Shown: piece by piece, positions 11,501 through 24,109 of the stretch | How positions within the stretch are numbered: the first letter of the stretch is position 1 | How the letters are laid out: every line of letters begins with the position of its first letter | Origin: Synchiropus splendidus | Taxonomy: Eukaryota > Chordata > Actinopteri > Syngnathiformes > Callionymidae | Reading direction: 5' to 3' | NCBI RefSeq assembly: GCF_027744825.2 | Contig: NC_071335.1 | Span: 15,690,501-15,754,500, forward strand | Length of the DNA: 64,000 bases | Translations under genes and position numbers: made by a program | The notes under the pieces: generated by a model | Seen by the model: the letters and a program-made list of their open reading frames with translations, nothing else | Told to the model about the DNA's origin: nothing | Databases searched by the model: none

Positions 11501-13419
11501 TAAGTGGCTTTGACTGCGGCATGTAAGTCTGGCCCCCTGGGGCCTGTGGAGGTCAATGGTCTAAAGCAGGCGGGTTCCCACTGAGGGCGCTGCTGCGAAT
11601 CCTGGCCAAGTCCTTAAATATGACGGACAGTGACAAGAATCGTCTCCGACACTGCAATATGAATTCCGGCCAAAGGGCTTTATTTGTGTTTTGCCGGGCC
11701 GTCACACTTCTAATGGCCACGTGTCGCCACTTCTTTTTGGCTGCTCTCCGTCCGTCACACACTTCCAAAACACACCCACTTTCTGCATTCGCTCCTCCAT
11801 TAGGGGCGAAATGGCTGTTTTGCCACATTGTGCTTTATTGTCAGCTTGCCTCAGGCGCCGACAGACAAAAGAGGGGACGCGACGCTCTCGCTGTGTGGGC
11901 TTCCACAGCCAAGCCTTCCAATGGATGATGTTCAGGAGTGTGTTGGGAACACGTTATTATATCGCGTTAACGCACTTGCTTCATTTAACTTTACCACACA
12001 GTAACACGGTTTCCAAAGGTGGATCACTTCTCTGCCACTCCAGACGAAAGCAATGTGTTGAATTAACCAATGGCAGCCTTTGGATGCGGGTGTTAGGAGC
12101 AGAAGTCATGGCGGTATTTGAAAAAAAATGGAGCCAGACAAGTCCACCTCATAAACGCACCGCCACACACGTTCATGTAAAGGTCTTCAGAAAAATAGTC
12201 TCTTTTCAGACATGAACTCTCACATGGTCTAACGTTAAACAAAGTGGAAACATCGAAACAAAGCACGTCACCATGGTGGTGGACATGAACGTGACGCTTT
12301 TCAGCGTGTTTTTTTCGCGTAAAAATCCTGAAACTTACTAATGACTAAAGTCCGTTGCTCGCAGGACTCAAGTTGCGCAGTCCAGCTGGACATATGAGAA
12401 GACGTGCCACATGAGGACAGCTGCAGAATGGAGAGAGATTTACTTTTAATGACGAAAAGCTAGCATCACCAATTCAGTGAATGTCAAAACTATCCCCTCT
12501 GCTTCAGTGTTTCTCTATTGCTCCCATGTTTTTTTTTTGGCTGAACACACATTTTAAAAGAAATCCTGGCTGAAACACTGAAATGTTCATTTTAAATCCT
12601 CTCTGTTGACAAAGCCAAATTCTTTTGTAACCACTGCAAAAGCTTCACTTAGTGATCACTGTAGTACTTCTCGCCAAACACCAGAGGGAGCTTGCTGCAG
12701 ACTACGCTTAATGCAGTCTCCGTGGAACCTGCTAGCATAAGAAGAGTGAACAAGGTGTCTGGAAATAGAGGTCTAAGATGGACCAACTGTTGCTCTCACT
12801 GGAGACTTTTGGACATTGTTGAACAACAATAATCAACGCAAAGGCACACCGCATTATTATTATGAAGCTGCAGGTTTAATTCTTCATTTTGCGAATATAT
12901 AAATAGTGCACCATTACAGTATATCAGCTTCCTGTGTTTAAAAAGAAAAACTTGTTTTCCAGTTCAGAAAAACAGCTGTAATTTTGGTGTTCGGCGCTGT
13001 TTTGCACCATTGTTTTTGCTTTTTCATTAATGTGACGCAACAAAACACGACTCGCCTTCTTCATTATTCTTAACTATTGTGCTTGTAGCTGCATATCCCC
13101 AAAATAATCACGATTAATCTTGAAAGTTATGCGCAGTTAGGCACAGGTAAGAGGATATTTTGATAGACAAAACATAACAAACACATGCTTCTTGATTTAC
13201 TTCACATACTTTTCTTAAAAAGCAGAATCGTGGAAACGCTACAGTGTAAGTTATTCACTATTTAAACAGCCAGCAGTAGGCACTATATTAGTGTGAGCGT
13301 GAGTAAATTTCGAGAAAGTGTCCAGTAAATTTCTATGGGAAATGAGAAATGTGAGAATATAGGTTAAGTCCCTGGCAATAGATAACATCCAGGCATCTGC
13401 TGCTCTCTATTACTTCACT

Positions 13420-13690
13420 CTATTACTACTTTTGATGCTACTATATCTTGTAGTCCTCCGACTACTACTACTAGGTCCACTCCTGCCGCTACTACTGTGC
13501 CTAGTTCGACTACTTTTACTACAACACCAACTGCAGCTACTGGCTTTTAAGATAGCTACTGCTACTGTCCAACCCCCGCTGCTACGACTGCTACAAATAC
13601 GACCTCTGCTATTACTACTGCGACCAATACTATTATTACAACTTCCGTCTGCTACTTCTTGTGTCGTGACAACAAAAAAAGTCCTTCAAC
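13420..13690 (+). repeat. Degenerate TAC/CTG triplet tract
   Basis: CTACTACTA, GCTACTACTG and related triplets recur over about 270 bases with many substitutions. They produce an artefactual leucine-rich open frame. This looks like an old, decaying trinucleotide repeat inside adgrl1 intron 1. Confidence 0.6.
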
Positions 13691-15169
13691 TTTTGTAGTG
13701 CATTATGGGAGTTGCACTATGATGCTTTTTTTATATTTATATTTATATTTAAAATAAATGTTTAGGGCTGTTTATTATTGCACTACAGGCCAGATTTGGC
13801 CGACAAACTTGCACAATTCGGTTTCTTTGTTCTGTGTTCTACTCAATATGAGACGGGCGACACCTCACCAATGCACACACAAGAAATACAAGATAAGGTA
13901 CGATTACAATTAACCTTTTTAACGTATATCCAACACTCTACGACACCGTAAGCAAATGTGTGTTGGTGCAGAGAAATGCATGCAAGCCTGTATTATGTAT
14001 ACCACTCCAGGCCAACACACACACTTTGGTTGCTGCTCCTCCAACTAGGCCGGTCGGTGGCCCCGGGCTGGTCCTGGTCCCTGGCAGTGAGTATGGTGCT
14101 GTGAAAGGGGCACTGGGTGTGTGGCTTTGTCAAGGCCCATCAGTGTCCCTGCTCTACTTACTCTGCATTAACACTCAAGGGTTAGTGTGCGGGGAGACAG
14201 AGGACGAACATGCTGCCACGAGCGCTTTGGATGATTCTGCTGTCTGCACAGGACTTGTTGTGTGTTATAAAACTCTTTTGAACACTGCCCGCTGTGCGCG
14301 AGTGTGTGATCGCTGGAGACCCGAGGCCTTTACTACACAGTTGTAGGTCGAGCAAATTTTCAAAGGGCAGAGGTCTCTGGGTCTGTCTCGCTCCGTCGCT
14401 CTCCCCGGGTTGCTCCATTTTTATGAGCATGAAATGTCTTTTATTGGGCCGCGGAGCATTAAATGAACATTAATACTGTTTCATGTGTTCAGGGAAATCT
14501 CCCAGACGCGGTGTGTTAAAAACACTCTCTACACCATGTTCCTCTTGGCTTTGTGGGCTTCAAAATCGATTTGAAACTCTTGTAATTTGATGGCTGTTTG
14601 GCTTTCTCTTGTCCTTCATTGCTGTAAGATTTATAACCCTGAGCAGAAATGTTGGCTCTGCTCAGCAGTTGGCTCGGAACCACTGCTAGATGAGCGCTGT
14701 GGGATGTGAGCTTGATTCACCAGAAAACCATGTGGTACACAAAAAGGGGTTGCATAACAAATGAAAAAAAGTAGTAGTGATTTGTTTGTCCTGCCCCGTG
14801 GAAGCTAAGTGCGTGCTTATTTTGGCTCCTGGCTCAGTAATGAAAAGATCATTCATCATTCATAGCCGTGCTCTCAACGTATGGCTGCACAACGGTAATC
14901 GTGGTCACGATTGCATGTGGGGATTCGGCATCGCAGTCCTCAAAACAAAGACAGCGCTGAGGCTGCTTTTGACTGGGACCTGTCAATCATTGACAGTGTG
15001 ATGCAAACATGCCGGTAGGCTCCCGTTTCAATGACCAGTGGCCGGGAGAACCGCGGCTCACCAGAGGACCAAACCCACCGGTGCATTCCGTGGAGCTGCT
15101 CTTTGTGTCTGCACTCTGTAATAACACATTTAATCCATGAGCCCTTGGTAACTCTGAAATACTTTTGTA

Positions 15170-15219
15170 AAAATAAAAATAAAAATAAAAATAAAAATAA
15201 AAATAAAAATAAAAATAAA
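15170..15219 (+). repeat. (AAAAAT)n microsatellite
   Basis: About eight nearly perfect hexanucleotide units lie in adgrl1 intron 1. The open frames that read lysine/asparagine or tyrosine/phenylalanine repeats come from this tract. Confidence 0.9.
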
Positions 15220-17468
15220 TGCTGAGCCCTGTGACAACAGAAAGCACACCCAACCTAAGAAAGAGAGGAAACATCAAGGAACTGAAGAGAGGAATAACAA
15301 TAAACAATAAAATAAAACATTAAAACTGGAAGTGTGGAATGTATCCTGCACTCACCTGAAGATCTAAATCAAATAGGCATGAACTAAAACAAGTTGAAAA
15401 ATAAGCAGCCAACAAGAGCAAACTCTAGTGACTGATTTGGCTTTTCTCAAAGTGATGTATTGTATGTATAAATATACAGTGTTCCCTCGCTATATTGCGC
15501 TTCCCCGTCTGTGGCTTCAGTGTATCGCAGGTTTTTACAAGGCTGCCAACTCTCGCTTGAGGCTTGCTGTGGACTGTAATGCCACACTTCCCCTCTCTCA
15601 TGTATTAAATATACTCCTCAATGTCACATGTTTCATAATAGAACACTACATGTAGCATTGAAAGAGCAACTGTAACATAATGATATGGACTGGAGCTCAG
15701 CACTGTGTTGGGTTTGGACTTCAGTTCTTGATCATAGTTTCTACTTTTAACACAAGAAGCTCAACACTTCAGATAGTTGATTCACTCTACTCAGCTTCTG
15801 ATGGACATTGGAAGCTCCATGTGACTTCGCCTCCAGCCCTCCAGCCGCTGGAAATTGTGATGGTGCTGCAACTTGTTATTGCGATTTTATTTTCCTGTTT
15901 GACTTTTTTTACATGTGGTATTTTGTGTCTCTAATAATTATTGTAATTTTGCATTCTCTCATGACCTTAACTTATTCCTTAAACTTCCATATTTTCTCGC
16001 ATATCAATTGCATTATTTCTTAAAAAAAAGTGTAATGACCATGGTATGACCCCAGCTGAGATAATTATTGTGCCACGACTGGTTTACATTTTTGAGTTGG
16101 TGTAAGCTTGGTGACGTCATGGAGGCCTGTGAGTAAGTGTGTGTGTGTCACCCTGGTAAGCTCTTGTCTCTGTGTGCACGTTGGATGTTAGTAGGGGAGT
16201 TGACCTGAATCTGTCTGCCGTCATTACCCAACTCTAAGATGGAGAGGGAAGGCATGTCATAAGGAAAACACACACGCAGCCCCACATGTGGACACAGCAG
16301 CACACACACACAGCGGTGATCTGAGCGTCAAAATTCGCTCTTTGACCTTCACTATTTGACCTTCACCAATAAAAACCTTTGCTAAATCTCCAGCCTGTGG
16401 TGACCTCCACCAAGCACACACAGACACACACAAGCAAACATGGGAGTCAGGTCTAATGCAGGCTCAATTACTGACTCCTTTCTGGGGGCCAACTATTCCA
16501 GTCCAATTTTACAGGTTCCGATGCTGCTGTCTGCCTGTGTTGATGCAGCAGAACATGGGCCTCTGGTCACCTGCGCAGCCCCGTGTGCTGTTTAACCTCA
16601 TTAATGCTGCTGTGGGAAGGGATCTTCTCTGCAACATTATTTATTTAGGATTACTGAAAAGTAGCCTAAGACAAGCCCAGCCCTCTCGCCACATGTGAGT
16701 GTGTGTGCGCTGTAGTTTAGGAGGCGAAGCTTTAGACTTTTTATGGGTCAGTGATCAGTTTTGCTGTCGGCTAATGAAGGTCTTAAGCGCATACTCTCAC
16801 ACACACACACACACGCTTCCATTGTGAATCCCACACAAAGGCAGCAACCCTGTGTGTGCCCAGTCTGCCTTGCTCTCTCCTCCCTCCATCACCATGGTAA
16901 CAGGAGATAGAGCGACTTTTGGCTGCACTGATTGCTCAGTTATTTTCCCTGTTCCTCGTCTGTTATTTGCCGTCCTGTCCTACCTGCTGCAATTGTCATA
17001 AAAGAAAGGGATCACACTGTCGAAAACAGAGCCATCACCCATTTTAGAAAGGCCTGTGCTGCACTGCTTTTCTGACAGCGGCAGCGTGTTTCTGTCGGTC
17101 GGTGGCGACTTGTGCTTGTGCTCTCATAAAGTTATGAAGCTCTGTGATGTGTTTACGCCGTCAGTAGCGATGTGACCACAGAACCGATGAGAACATTTCA
17201 CCTCTTCTACTCCTTCAAGTCTCCTCCACCGACACCTATCTTGACCTCCTGAGTCGCACCTGTCTTCTCCATGTCCTCCGTTATCACACCCGTGAACCTC
17301 ATTGATCGACTCAGCTCTCCCCCTCCTATGTCATCATTTTGTCATTGTTACACACACAAACACACACACATCCTCAGGTGCAAAGATATTCTCTAAACCC
17401 CTCCATGTCTCCTGCAGGCTCCTCTAACTGCGGCTGGAAGCGTGTCTTCCTAACTCTTCTTGCCCGGG

Positions 17469-20400
17469 ATGGCGGCGTCACAGTGGTTACTGGGGGTGGT
17501 CCTCCTCACTTTGACTCACGTCTCTCCATCCAGCCAAGGTGAGCCACTTACCTTACCACCATAAACCCATTCTACGGAAGAGGATTAGGGCCAGTGAAGA
17601 AAAAAAAAGGCTGAATTCTGACTTTAAAGTCTGACTCTAATCTCAGAATTCTGACTTTTTTCTTGGAATTCTGACTTTTTTCTGTGAATTCTGACTTTAA
17701 TCTCAAAATTGTCACTTTAAAGTGAGAATTCTGACTTCTGAGATAAAGTCAGAATTCTGACTTTAAATTGAGACTCTCAGAAGTCAGAATTCTGAGAAAA
17801 AAAGTCAGAATTCTCACTTTGAAGTCAGAATTCTGAGAAAAAAAAGTCAGAATTCTGAGATTAAAGTCAGAATTCTGACTCTTCACTGGCCCTAATCCTC
17901 TTCAGTACCATTCTCAGTCATACAATAGGAATCAATATTCCAGACACAATATAGTGAATTCGATGAACATTCCCCTCTCTCTTTCTTCACCACCATCCTA
18001 AAAATCTGAATAAAACTAATGCAAATAAAACTTCATTTTTATCGGTTTCTTCACAGCTGTGGAGCACAACTTATTTCTGACTGGCTGTCTTGTCTCCAAT
18101 AAAACCCTCGAGTAGCATTGAAGCCCAGTTCATGACTGCAGGTTTTACCATGTTGTAGCCAAGGAAAACTTTCAACCCCAATTTCAGCCTTCAACCTTCA
18201 AATTGTATTTCTCCATCTGCACTAAAGGTAAATGAAGAGCAGCTTGATGAAGAGCAGGAAGCTTCGGAATAAAGTAGTTTTATTGAAAGTGTACTGTGTT
18301 CAGTCGGCCAAAATGCTGTGCACTTATGTGACCTACATTCGGATGATCGATATGTTTAATGGGATTTCAAAGTGGGTTTTTTCTACAGTGACTGTAGCGG
18401 CCACTTAAGAAAGAATCGGTCGTTCAGCACCACGGACAGTTACTGCACTCCCGCAGCATCCTGATCACACTGAAGTGCTTCCTTTTAATGTGGTTTAATC
18501 CAAATACAGCAAAGGCCTTTTTCTAAGTACGTGATACTCAAGCTGATGCGAACAGTCAGATTAAGTCAATGGTAATTGGATTTCTTCCCATAACCCAGGT
18601 TTAGACGGATTAATGTGGCAGTCAGGTGAGTTTACTGACTAAGCGTTTGCGACGGTGTGTGACGCTCAAGCGCGCGCAGAAGAACAAAATTTATTTGGCT
18701 ACTGAATTATTATTTTATACAGCGCTGCCCTGCTTCTCCGCGTGGGAAGTGTCAGGACTGTTCAAGCACCGTGACACAGAAAATGAAACCGCGCTTCAAA
18801 TTTCACTCCTCAACACACGTCTTCCTGATCTTTCATTGAGATTTCCTGATGTTTTGGGTGATGATCTGCATCAAGGTTTTTCAAGGAGTAGGGCAAATCT
18901 TGTGCACTTTCTGGGGAGGCTCATCATCTTTTATTCAATAGCGTTTCGAACTCGAAAAGTGCTCAGTGAAAATGCTTCCTTTTCAGCAGTATTGTATCCA
19001 TGACTATTAAAAAAGATTTTACAAGATGCTAGGGAAAACATCTGTGTTTTTATTGCTTGAATTGCTTCCTTGCACAATGAAAATGTAAATATGAATCAAT
19101 GCTAATTAATAAAAAGGAATAAATATGTAAAACCAGGCAAGAATTTAGGAGCTACCAAAGACTTACAGAATCAATACGCTATTACAGAGTGCAGTCACAA
19201 AGTCCAACTCAATAGAAACAATTACAGAATACGGGACTGTAAAACAGTCCTCTTTATTTCCCCCCAGCATGTTGTGCTAGCCTGACCATTGAGCCTGTGA
19301 ATTTGTGAGCATCAACCCGGCCAATATTTTTTTTATATTCACCTCCTGCATCTGCGACGCACTATCTTCATACATGGGGCAGATCATACATCATTGATTG
19401 ACAGGTCTCAGTCAGACACCACAGTGCTGTTTTGTTATGTTTATGATGAAACAGTGCCTCATGCACATTGGACATGCAAGAGTAGGTTTGAAAATAACTT
19501 TTATGCCGCTTGTCGATAAATAGGTTTCACAACCTTTATTGGTTACCTGGTATTTGCAGCACTCTATATGTGTGTGTGACAGTTTGAGGTGCCTTATATA
19601 CCATGTGACACGAGCAAACACTCAGTGAAAGGAGTGTGTCTTTCTTTCACATGATGACGTGCAGGAAATGCCGCAGGAGGCGGAACGACATTTAAGACTG
19701 ACTGTAGTCCACCTGAGAATGTTGTAAGAGGAATGGTATGAGCTCACCACCACCAGAGTGACAGAGCCTATAAGAAACCTCCTGGATCCCGGAAGTATGT
19801 TCCTTGTCCAATGATGAAAAAGAAAGAAGACACTTAACCTCCTGGGAGAAGGTGCTGAACCAGTTGAATGACTCTGGATGGGTAGAACCCCATCTTTATT
19901 TGGATTATGATTTGTCAGAGCACAGTTTAAAGATTCCTTAAAGTCTCCTGCGCGATGTTTCTTTGCCTGGGAAATTCATGCCCTCATTGGTTTTCAGTGA
20001 AGACTGAAGTGGGAAATAGATTTCTGAAATGGAAGTGGTTTTGGAGCACAGCTCGTGTTCTAGCTAGCTTGTTGCAATGACATCCAGGTATGCACCAGGA
20101 TTCTAAAAGTCTTTTCTATTTCTTTGTCTCCTTCTGCCCCCGTCACCGTGACCACAGCCATGTCCCGGGCGACCATGCCGTTCGGGCTGTTGCGCCGAGA
20201 GCTGGCGTGCGAAGGCTACCCCATCGAACTGCGCTGCCCTGGAAGTGACGTAGTCATGGTGGAAACAGCCAACTACGGACGCACCGACGACAAGATTTGT
20301 GATGCGGATCCCTTCCAGATGGAAAACACACAGTGTTACCTTCCCGACGCCCTCAAGATAATGGCCCAGAGGTGCGTGTCCCGAACACGGCCGTGTTTTA

Positions 20401-23400
20401 ACTAAATGATCGGCTCGCTGAGTGCTTCCTTTTAGTGCGGTTGTTTGTGTGTTGTTGGACATGGCTCATGTATGATTAATGCTTGTTGAACGGTTGGCGA
20501 GAGTGGTGTCCTCCACTGCCTGTCCTGTGCGAGGGTGTGCGTGCGTGTGCAGCATCGACGTTCCTGGCTACGCCATTATACGTGTGCTCAGCAGTGCTTT
20601 CCTAGAAGAGCTGATCAATATTCAGAGCAAGGGGGAGCAGACAAATGGAGTGCCCTTTGCTTCCCCTTCCCTGACTCTTAATCACTCTCCTCTCTTCTTC
20701 TTCGTGTCACTGCATCATCCCTTTCTCCACCCATCAACTCTCCACTCTGCTCGACAGGTGTAACAACAGGACTCAGTGCGTGGTGGTTGCAGGGGTGGAT
20801 GTCTTCCCAGACCCCTGTCCGGGAACATACAAGTACCTGGAGATCCAGTATGAATGTGTCCCCTACAGTAAGTATGCCAACCTGTCAGTTCCAACCGCAG
20901 CCGCACACAGTCAGCACGCGTCATTCTTGCTGCACAGACCGTCTGAAATATGAATATGAACTATTATCAGGTGTTAAAGCAGATACTGACAACCACTTGT
21001 TGAGGTGAAGGGAAAGAATGTTGGAGTGGGCTCAGTCTCAATCCTGGAAACCTCACAAGTACTTGTGGCATTATCTCCAAGTACACATATTATAAGTCTT
21101 GAGCCATAAATACATTTGTTTCTTGATCTCAAAAGGTGCGACTTGAGCTACATGTCTTCATCCTCAAACATATGTTTCACTTCCAGTTTGCTTTTTTTTT
21201 CCAACTCAACTATAGCAAACCCTTTATTCAGACATTCCCTTCCAAGAAATACTAAAAAAAAATTGCATCACATAAAAATGCCCTTAATTATACATGGTAA
21301 TTAAATATGAGACATAATGAAGTCTAAAGGCAATTACATTTCCTAGACCGCTCTTTTGAGGGGCTTTGAAGCCAGATACTGAAGGACAGTCGAAAAGTAC
21401 TCTTAAATTCAACATAGATTTTGTTACTGAACTAGTAGAAAACAAGGAGACTATAGGAAAAGTGTGATCACACAGTGCTATGATATGCTTAAACTATCCT
21501 ACTGGACTACGTATTTGTTACATTTTGTATGTATTTTATGTAAAGAGTCTCAATATGAATAATACATTTTAGAAGGTCTGTTTTTAAGTTCTTAATATAT
21601 TTATAATATTGGTCAAAACATGTAACCAAAGTATTTTCCTTTTCATATCCTCCTACCTTCTATCTATCTTCAGGGACAAAAAATACAGTTGAAATGACCA
21701 TTAATCTTTACGATTCAATTCCAAATGGATCATGAAAAAAGCCGCGAGAATGGAAACAAGCGGCCACCTTTGCTACCGGAGCCGCACTTTGGCCACATGG
21801 GGTTTAAGGCTTTGCGAGTCATCTGGTGTCTGTGATGTACAGGTAGTAGCCAGAACAACTGAGCTTATGAGCGACGGTCAAAGCAAAAGACAGAAGAAAA
21901 TGTTTAATTTTGGAAGAGAATATTATAAATCAAAGAGTTCAATATCAAAATAAGAGTAGTTGCTCCATGATGTCAAACGTATGCATTTTATTTGATATGA
22001 TATTGTTGAATTTTATGTTCATTTTCAAGATTCTCAACATAGATTATGCATATTGGAGGATCTTTTTAAGCGGTGAATTTATCGCCAGGTATTTTATGTA
22101 TGTACTTTGTGGGAGCAGAAAAACTGTGCAAATTTGCATTATTCTTTAAAGAATATTATTTTAACATATCAATATAATTAGCACTATTTTTGGGGGAAAA
22201 GACAGACTCATAATATACATTTTTTTATATAGCATTCAAATACCATTCAGCTGCTTTTGATGTCCAGTGCTGACTTCATGAAAGTCATGGTTTTAATGTT
22301 AAATACTGTATTTTCATTTCCGGAAAAAAACCTTTGGTACATGCAGTGTGTCATGCACAACACTCCAATGACCTGGTCCTATATGCTGAAGGCTGCTTGT
22401 CTTTGTTCTAAACTGTCTGTTCTGTTCATATGTGGGAGATTGATGTCACACAATACACTTGGTATGAATTTTGGATTTGTTGTTGATGCTGTTGTTTGCA
22501 ATAGGATCAGCGATTGTGTTGACATCCAAGAGAGTTTTCTCGAATAAACATTTGCATGCACAGATAAACACACATGTACTACCTTACTTTAACGCTAGCG
22601 TGTGCTCACGCCATCTTTATTCATGAGCTCCACTAGTGGAGTGACACCTGTCCCTCTGGCGAACGGATGTAGAGAGCTCCATGTTTTCCTTCTCAGGGAG
22701 CTTTTATACGTCTTTGTGTGACAGTAAACGCCAGGAAATGAAAAGAGGACAGAAGCGAATTGACACTTGCATACTGTGAGAGTTGTCGTGTGAGTGTGTG
22801 TTTGTATGGGAATGTACATACACACATGCCCTCTTTTGCAGATTCACACCATGGGATTGCTCTCTTTTCTCCACAGGAGCCTGATTTAAAGGATGGAGAG
22901 ATGGGAGGCAGGGTGAAGGAGGGGGGGATGATTGATGAAGGGGGGAGGCCAGGGGGGCTCCACTTGTTGTACATTGTGTTATTTACGGGTGACTTTAAGT
23001 ACTTGTGGTGAGAGTGAGTTCCAAAGTCTTTATCTGTGCAATTTCTTCCTTCCTATTCTTTTCTATCATTTTCTTCTGGTGATTTTTCTTTCTCACGCTC
23101 TCCCTATTTCTGTCTTTCTCTCTCCTTGTCTCTTTCTCTCGCTCGCATTCTTGCTTCTCTTTGCTTCCCTTCTTTCACCCTCTGATTTCTCGTTCTTTCT
23201 CTCCCTCTTTTTTTTCCTATGCCTGAGTAGAAGTGGACCAAAAAGGTAAAGACAACACATTGTAGCATCTTGATCTCTCTCTCTATCCCGACCCCCACAC
23301 TCTCTCTCTCTCTCTCTCCTCCTTTCTCCTTCCATCGCTCTCTTCCTCTACCCTAGGACGTTGTTTCGTACTCATGCTGGATGTTGCCCCCCGCCCCCCA

Positions 23401-24065
23401 CACTTTTATTCCAACCTTTTTTTCCATGTTTTATCCATCTTGTCGTGCAAAAAACATGTTCTTTTGTCCGGTTTTATCCAGGTTCTGTAGCTAGACTCTA
23501 TGTATCACAAGTGGTTTCGTTTACCGTCTCACATTTATTATTTTTTTTCCCTCCGACACAAGCATAAACAAACACACAATCTTCTCACACACACACCTAC
23601 ACACACCACTTCTATCTTTGTTACCTTCCTTCCTCCCCTTCTTCATATCTTGACACTTCATCTTTCGATATGCTTATTTCCCCTTTTCTTCCCCTATAGG
23701 AAGAGCCCCTTATTTATCGTCATAGGAAAAATAAGACCAAATGTGTGTACCTGTGTGTGGACGTGTGCTTACCAAGCACTCCTTCCATGTGTGAATGTGC
23801 GTGCGTGTGCATGCCTCTATGCATGTAAGACTGTGCAGTAAACATATGTGTCCATACAGTTATTGACATGTTGGTGAACCACCCGTTGTGCTCGAAGTAA
23901 ACTAACCTGCCCTCTCATTCACTTCAAGGCAAAATTTAGCTCCGCCTTCCGCGTCCTTGACTCTACCTCACACTGTTTTCCACTCTCTTTGCACTAACCC
24001 ACAAACACACTCCAGACACGTAAATGCAATCAGACACCTTTCATTGCAGTGGCCCTGTTGTAGGA

Positions 24066-24109
<44 letters not shown>

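Larger units (their letters stand above)
5844..17417 (+). other. adgrl1: adgrl1 intron 1 (about 11.6 kb)
   Basis: This interval lies between the non-coding first exon and the signal-peptide exon, and no coding exon is recognised. It holds an hAT-like remnant near 6750-6835 (CCAAACTCAAGGCCCAGG), a GT/GA microsatellite (8498-8539), a decayed TAC/CTG triplet tract (13420-13690), an AAAAAT array (15170-15219) and several poly-A/T runs. A long first intron is a usual place for enhancers of neuronal genes, but none can be pinpointed here. Confidence 0.6.

Noticed and set aside
13432..13698. Leucine-rich 88-residue open frame
   Set aside because: It arises from a degenerate TAC/CTG triplet tract inside adgrl1 intron 1, not from a conserved protein.
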